Positions 59,830-64,000 of a DNA stretch of 64,000 bases are shown one piece after another. The notes under the pieces are model-generated. The model ran no database searches. It had not been told where the DNA came from and worked only from the letters and a program-made list of their open reading frames with translations. Made by a program: the position numbers and the translations under genes. How positions within the stretch are numbered: position 1 is the first letter of the stretch; the number at the start of each line of letters is the position of its first letter. This stretch comes from Panaeolus papilionaceus (taxonomy: Eukaryota > Basidiomycota > Agaricomycetes > Agaricales): assembly GCA_015501605.1 (NCBI GenBank), contig JADNRZ010000021.1, positions 806,001 through 870,000 of the forward strand. Direction: 5' to 3'.

Positions 59830-62480
59830 AGGTGGGGCATCGCAAGGTAGCAGGGAATGAATGTCGAGGAGAAAGGGAAGGAAGAGAAACAGCACGGTCA
59901 CCGGCCTTTCCTGATCCAGTGACGTCATTGGTGGGCCCACACTGCGACGCTTTTGGGATGCTTGGCGAGTTTGGCAGTTTCAATTGGTGGCGGTGGCAGA
60001 TGTGTCGGCAGGACATGATGAAGTGTGATTTTTGTGAGGTGAGGGCAGGGTACGTGAATAGTCGGACAATGCTGAGAAACAGGGGTGATTAGATTCGTTT
60101 TTGTCATGGTGGCTGTGTCTCCACCTGTTCTTTCCTTTCAACCACCACCACCACAGCACGTTGCATGTCCAAGCATCCTTTCTGTTCGTTGTTACCCTCG
60201 TTTCACCTATAATGTAGTCGTCTGTGTCCATACCTAGTTCTAAATCCTCCCTTCTGTCGATTATATATCGTTCAATGCTCAACCATTCACTCTAATTCCA
60301 TCGTCAGCGTTGTTGTCTGCCTCGTGTTCTTGTGTTGCCTCTTTATCCCCTCAGTCAGTCCCAATTTTTTCTTTTTGTTTCGCGTTGCTGATCTTATACC
60401 ACGTAGGAGACGTCTTGGTACTTCCTACCTCAATCCTATCTGGCAGCGTCTCTCCCATCATCCAGTCCCCCACCGACGTGTGCACGCCAAATCTTTTCTT
60501 GCTCTCACACACGCCGCGTGTATGCCTGCCGTGTCTGACACGAGCATTGAAATGAATTCACCTCTTCCCTAATACAATGATCTGACATTCCCTACTGCAT
60601 CCCTTTGATATCGATCAACATACCCACTTGGATCTCCGTGTCATGTTACTTGTTCTATCAGTCTGGCATATTCCTGTCGTGCAAGAGCTTATCATCCCCA
60701 CTCCTTTGCTTTTCCATCCAGTTTTACTCGCGCGATTTTTTGCTACGATTGCTAGCTTGTATCGGTATGTGATCGTGCCTACCATGTCGCCACCGCTCTT
60801 TCAATCTGCTCATATCCGCTATCTCAGGTGCGCCCTCAACGGATTCCGCCGCTACTATATGCTTCAATCGCGTCTTAGACTTCTTGACCTCGTCCTGGTA
60901 TGTGGTCTTATTCCATCTTTATCTCCTGACGATAACTCATTCTTTCCCTTCCCTCCCCATCTCACCACCCTCAACGACGCCTTCGCCCCAACACTGATCC
61001 TCACAAACTTTGACCATCCAAATTTCTTCAACCAACTCAACTCTTTATACATTCCCCTGGGCATACAGACAGACCATGATCCTGATTCCCCCCTGGTCGT
61101 GTTTTCTTAGAGCTGGGAACATAGTGGAAGTCAAGGTAGGTTCTTTTCCAATGCGCATTACGCCGATCTCAAGTCGCTAATTATGCTCATCCAGGAAACT
61201 CCTCGTTTCCGACCATTAAGATCCCGCATACCTTTTCAATCGTCTATGAGGCTATTCACGACAATAGATGGAATAAGTCCTGGAGTCCGGTACGTATGTC
61301 TCAATATATCGACGAAAAATATATATATGCTAATCGTTAGACGTGATCATAGGGTATCGGACGCGCACCTCCACGCGCTTCGCTAGGTCCTGCCAATTGA
61401 GACAAGTCGTCCGTATATGCGCGATTGGAGGGTGAATTGGCGATATTGAGGAATGCGACGAGGGACTGCTCATTCCGTTAGTAGCTCATGTCTTTTTTAT
61501 TGAGTGCTGATTGATCCATCGCTGAACCTTCAGGCGTCTCCTCGCACAACGTCGCACTATGTTGGATTACCCATCGCGCTCTACTCCGTGCTCAAACGCG
61601 CTGTCAAACTCTCTTCCGTTCCGTGATGCGTGTTCGTCATTCGTCCTATACCTGTACCTCCGGTACTCCCCTTCTGATACGTACAGTTCCCCCCGTCAGT
61701 CACGTTGACATCCATCATATTCAATCACGCCATGCTTGCTCTCCTCTAATGCCGTCGCTCTACCTCGCACTTCATGTTTCAACCCTCCTCCCACGGTTCG
61801 TTCACGACGATACGACGCAGGGGCGAACTCCGCATATCCAATGTCCATGTAGGCAAGGTACGAAGGGTACGATGGACGACTGGATCTCGTGCTTGGTAGG
61901 TCTTCTAAACACATACCTACACGCTGTCTTGTTATCATGTGCTGACGCAATCTTCTCTCTACCAGCTTCGCCATCTCGCATCCTCTTGTCTCTCACCTGT
62001 GGAACGCATGAGAGCGCGATCTCTGCCTTGCGGATTGGCGCCATCTGGTTCATCGGTGGGTTTCCCGCTTATGCGTTGTTTTCCATTGTGATGACGATGT
62101 TCATGATTGCTTTCATTCCTTTCAGGCTTCTCTCCGCTATTATACACGTTGCTCCTTGGTACCCTCGCCTACCCTCACCGATGGTGCTCACCAAAAAGAC
62201 GAATCTATGCGACCTAGATCCAACGCGGTACGAGGAGACTTTGATGAAGGACGAGGGATTTTTGAACCTGGAGCGACGGACGTGGGTTCAGTAGCGTTTA
62301 GTACTAGCCGTAATGTTAGCAGGCGCGAGGCGATAATTATATACGATGTTGTATGATAAATCCAATCCAGTCCGCTTTAAAACGCGAAATGAAGAAGTCC
62401 GAATGTCGACAATCAGAACTGCAGAGACGAGAAGGAAATACGTCGGATTTGATCAAATCTGATCTATTTCTGTCATTGAC
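59830..62480 (+). pseudogene. E-family copy 7 (subfamily II)
   Basis: It holds the longest open frame of the family's first part (60628-61110, 160 codons). This covers ELIIPTPLLFHPVLLARFF, CALNGFRRYY, FDHPNFFNQLNSLYIPLGI and DHDPDSPLVVFS, then the same frameshift stop as copies 2 and 5. A second open stretch lies at 61623-62294 (223 codons) over the tail exons. No function recognised. Confidence 0.45.
62446..62459. promoter_or_regulatory. Conserved palindrome upstream of F5
   Basis: GATTTGATCAAATC, perfect, 194 bp before the ATG at 62654. Confidence 0.4.
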
Positions 62481-62653
62481 ACTGTGCTCGTCTCATGACT
62501 GATTAACAGGTGGAATGCACGAGGTAATCAGATTCTGCGATGACAGGCGCAGCCTCCCATCGTTTGTTTCTTCCTCCCATCATCTCGCGCACTTCGTCTG
62601 CTTGAACAGCATCTCTATATCCCTTTTTTTTTGCTACCAAATTCTGCACTACG

Positions 62654-64000
62654 ATGGCCACTACTTCGAAGACAGAATACAAGGCGATCCAGGTTACTGG
62701 GGCAGTTTCTGTTGAGCGAGCAGACACGGAACAACGCCCTTCCGGGCCGGTGCTGTGAGTGCAGGACAATAGGTGATGTTATCACATATTTCTAATCCTG
62801 TCATGACCACAGAATTATGGGTCCAACAGGGGCAGGAAAGAGCTCTGTGCGTATTTATTATTCAGTACTATATGTCAAAAATTATACTCAGGATTTTGAC
62901 TCCCACTAATCTTGTTCTCCATGTCTAGTTTATCGAGGTCCTTGGCCTCAAGGGCTCCTCAAAGATATCCAGTAACGGTCTGGATGGATACACCCAGACC
63001 GTATCCACCTACAAATTGAACAATGTCACTCGAGATGGTCGTCCAATTTATCTTGTGGACTTGCCTGGCTTTGCCGACACAAAAATATTGGAGCTGGCCA
63101 TTGTCTCCATGTTACAGAAATGGATTAAAGACAATGGGTGAGTCCAGCTTCTTATGCTCACTGTTCTGTTGGATGGGTTCTGTTGATTTTCATTGTAATG
63201 CTAATGATATGTTTACTTTATTAGTCTATTTTCTCGCATTTTATACATGACGCCCATTACAAGTACTCGCCTGCCTGGCACCCAGCGGCAGGTGCTAAAG
63301 ACATTCCATGCCCTGACTGGTGTTGCAACAGCAAAGAATGTGATGATAGTAACAACAATGTGGGACAATATTTGGGGCAAGAATGCAACAAAGCATGCAG
63401 ATGACAATTATCAGCAGCTCCAGAATGATATATGGAAGGTTCTTGCTTTCTCATTCATTTGTTCTCAATTAGGAGCTCACTTATCTATTCAGGACTTCAT
63501 TGAAGAAGGTGCTCAGATGTCACAATTCTACAACACACAGAAATCAGCATTGTCAATCCTAGATCAAGTTTTCCAAAAGTTCATAGGTGTCGACTTCTCT
63601 ATTGAAGATCATAGAACCATCATCAAAGGCAGTCCCTTTGAATCCAACCTCCTCACTGACCTCCAAGATCGAATCCAGAATCTCCAATCCCATATCCCCA
63701 CCCTCTGTGATGAGCTTGCTCATGCCAAATCACAGGGTGACCAGCTACTTCTCTCAACTCTTCACCCAAGGCTTCAAGAAGCCAAGGAGGACCTCTCTCG
63801 ATTCGAAAAGGAGCTTGATGAGTTCAATGCCCTACCAGCACCCAGTGAAGATGAAGAAGATGAGACTTCTGATGATGAAGAGGCTTCATACAACAATGAT
63901 GCAAATTCAGAAATTGAGGTTGTGCAGGAAGTCAAACAAGAATCCAAGCAACCTGATGGTGAGCAGCTTCACACTGTGGGTACCCTTAGCATTACAGCTG
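62654..64000 (+). CDS. F5: AIG1-like G-domain GTPase with acidic tail, 3' partial
   Basis: Exons 62654-62754, 62813-62846, 62929-63137, 63225-63438 and 63493 to the window end are open and in frame. G1 GPTGAGKSS, G3 DLPGFADTK and TTMWD are present. The coiled coil follows (LTDLQDRIQNLQSHIPTLCD and onward). Unlike F1 and F4, the Pro-rich linker is replaced at once by an acidic segment (EDEEDETSDDEEAS) and a Glu/Gln/Lys-rich stretch. The C-terminus lies beyond the window. This is a divergent member of the family at the right edge of the array. Confidence 0.85.

Overview
The window looks like nuclear DNA of an agaricomycete fungus (Basidiomycota). The genes are cut by many 45-80 bp GT-AG introns. 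The protein families are typical of mushroom genomes: a JmjC-like protein, a DUF6532 protein, expanded G-domain proteins with a GPTGAGKSS P-loop, a Tf1/sushi-type chromodomain Ty3/gypsy retrotransposon, and a basidiomycete tyrosine recombinase. Most of the window is repetitive. The species cannot be told from the sequence.

Left part (1-8301): a JmjC-like gene whose 3' end is cut by a 699 bp TG...CA element with a 4 bp target duplication (TSD); a short three-exon gene; and a many-exon DUF6532 gene with an acidic middle. Next, 8767-12430 is a complete Tc1/mariner-like DNA transposon with 45 bp perfect terminal inverted repeats (TIRs) and a TA duplication. It holds its own intron-containing transposase (minus strand) and a second, seven-exon passenger gene (plus strand).

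Right part (about 12.4-64 kb): a degenerate higher-order tandem array. Three kinds of module recur in a fixed order: a Rab-like GTPase relic on the minus strand (3 copies), an unrecognised gene family here called E on the plus strand (7 copies in three subfamilies), and an AIG1-like G-domain GTPase here called F on the plus strand (3 apparently intact copies, 1 disrupted, 1 fragment). Without later insertions the repeat length is about 14-16 kb. Three F genes (24186-25580, 48224-49866 and 62654 to the window end) look functional. The Rab-like and E copies carry frameshifts or lost motifs.

The array has been hit by nested mobile DNA. These are a 2640 bp non-autonomous element with CCGTGC subterminal repeats (18185-20824), a 1334 bp CACTA-like element (29913-31246), a second TG...CA element (28617-29308), a full-length Ty3/gypsy element with identical 407 bp LTRs (32115-38373), and a tyrosine-recombinase fragment (about 57170-58105). 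Both the CACTA-like and the LTR element lie in the same F gene, with exact target duplications.

The most unusual things are the two-gene Tc1-like transposon, the higher-order GTPase array with a conserved 14 bp palindrome about 195 bp before each F start codon, and several families of 'word-repeat' elements made of one short motif reiterated in both orientations.
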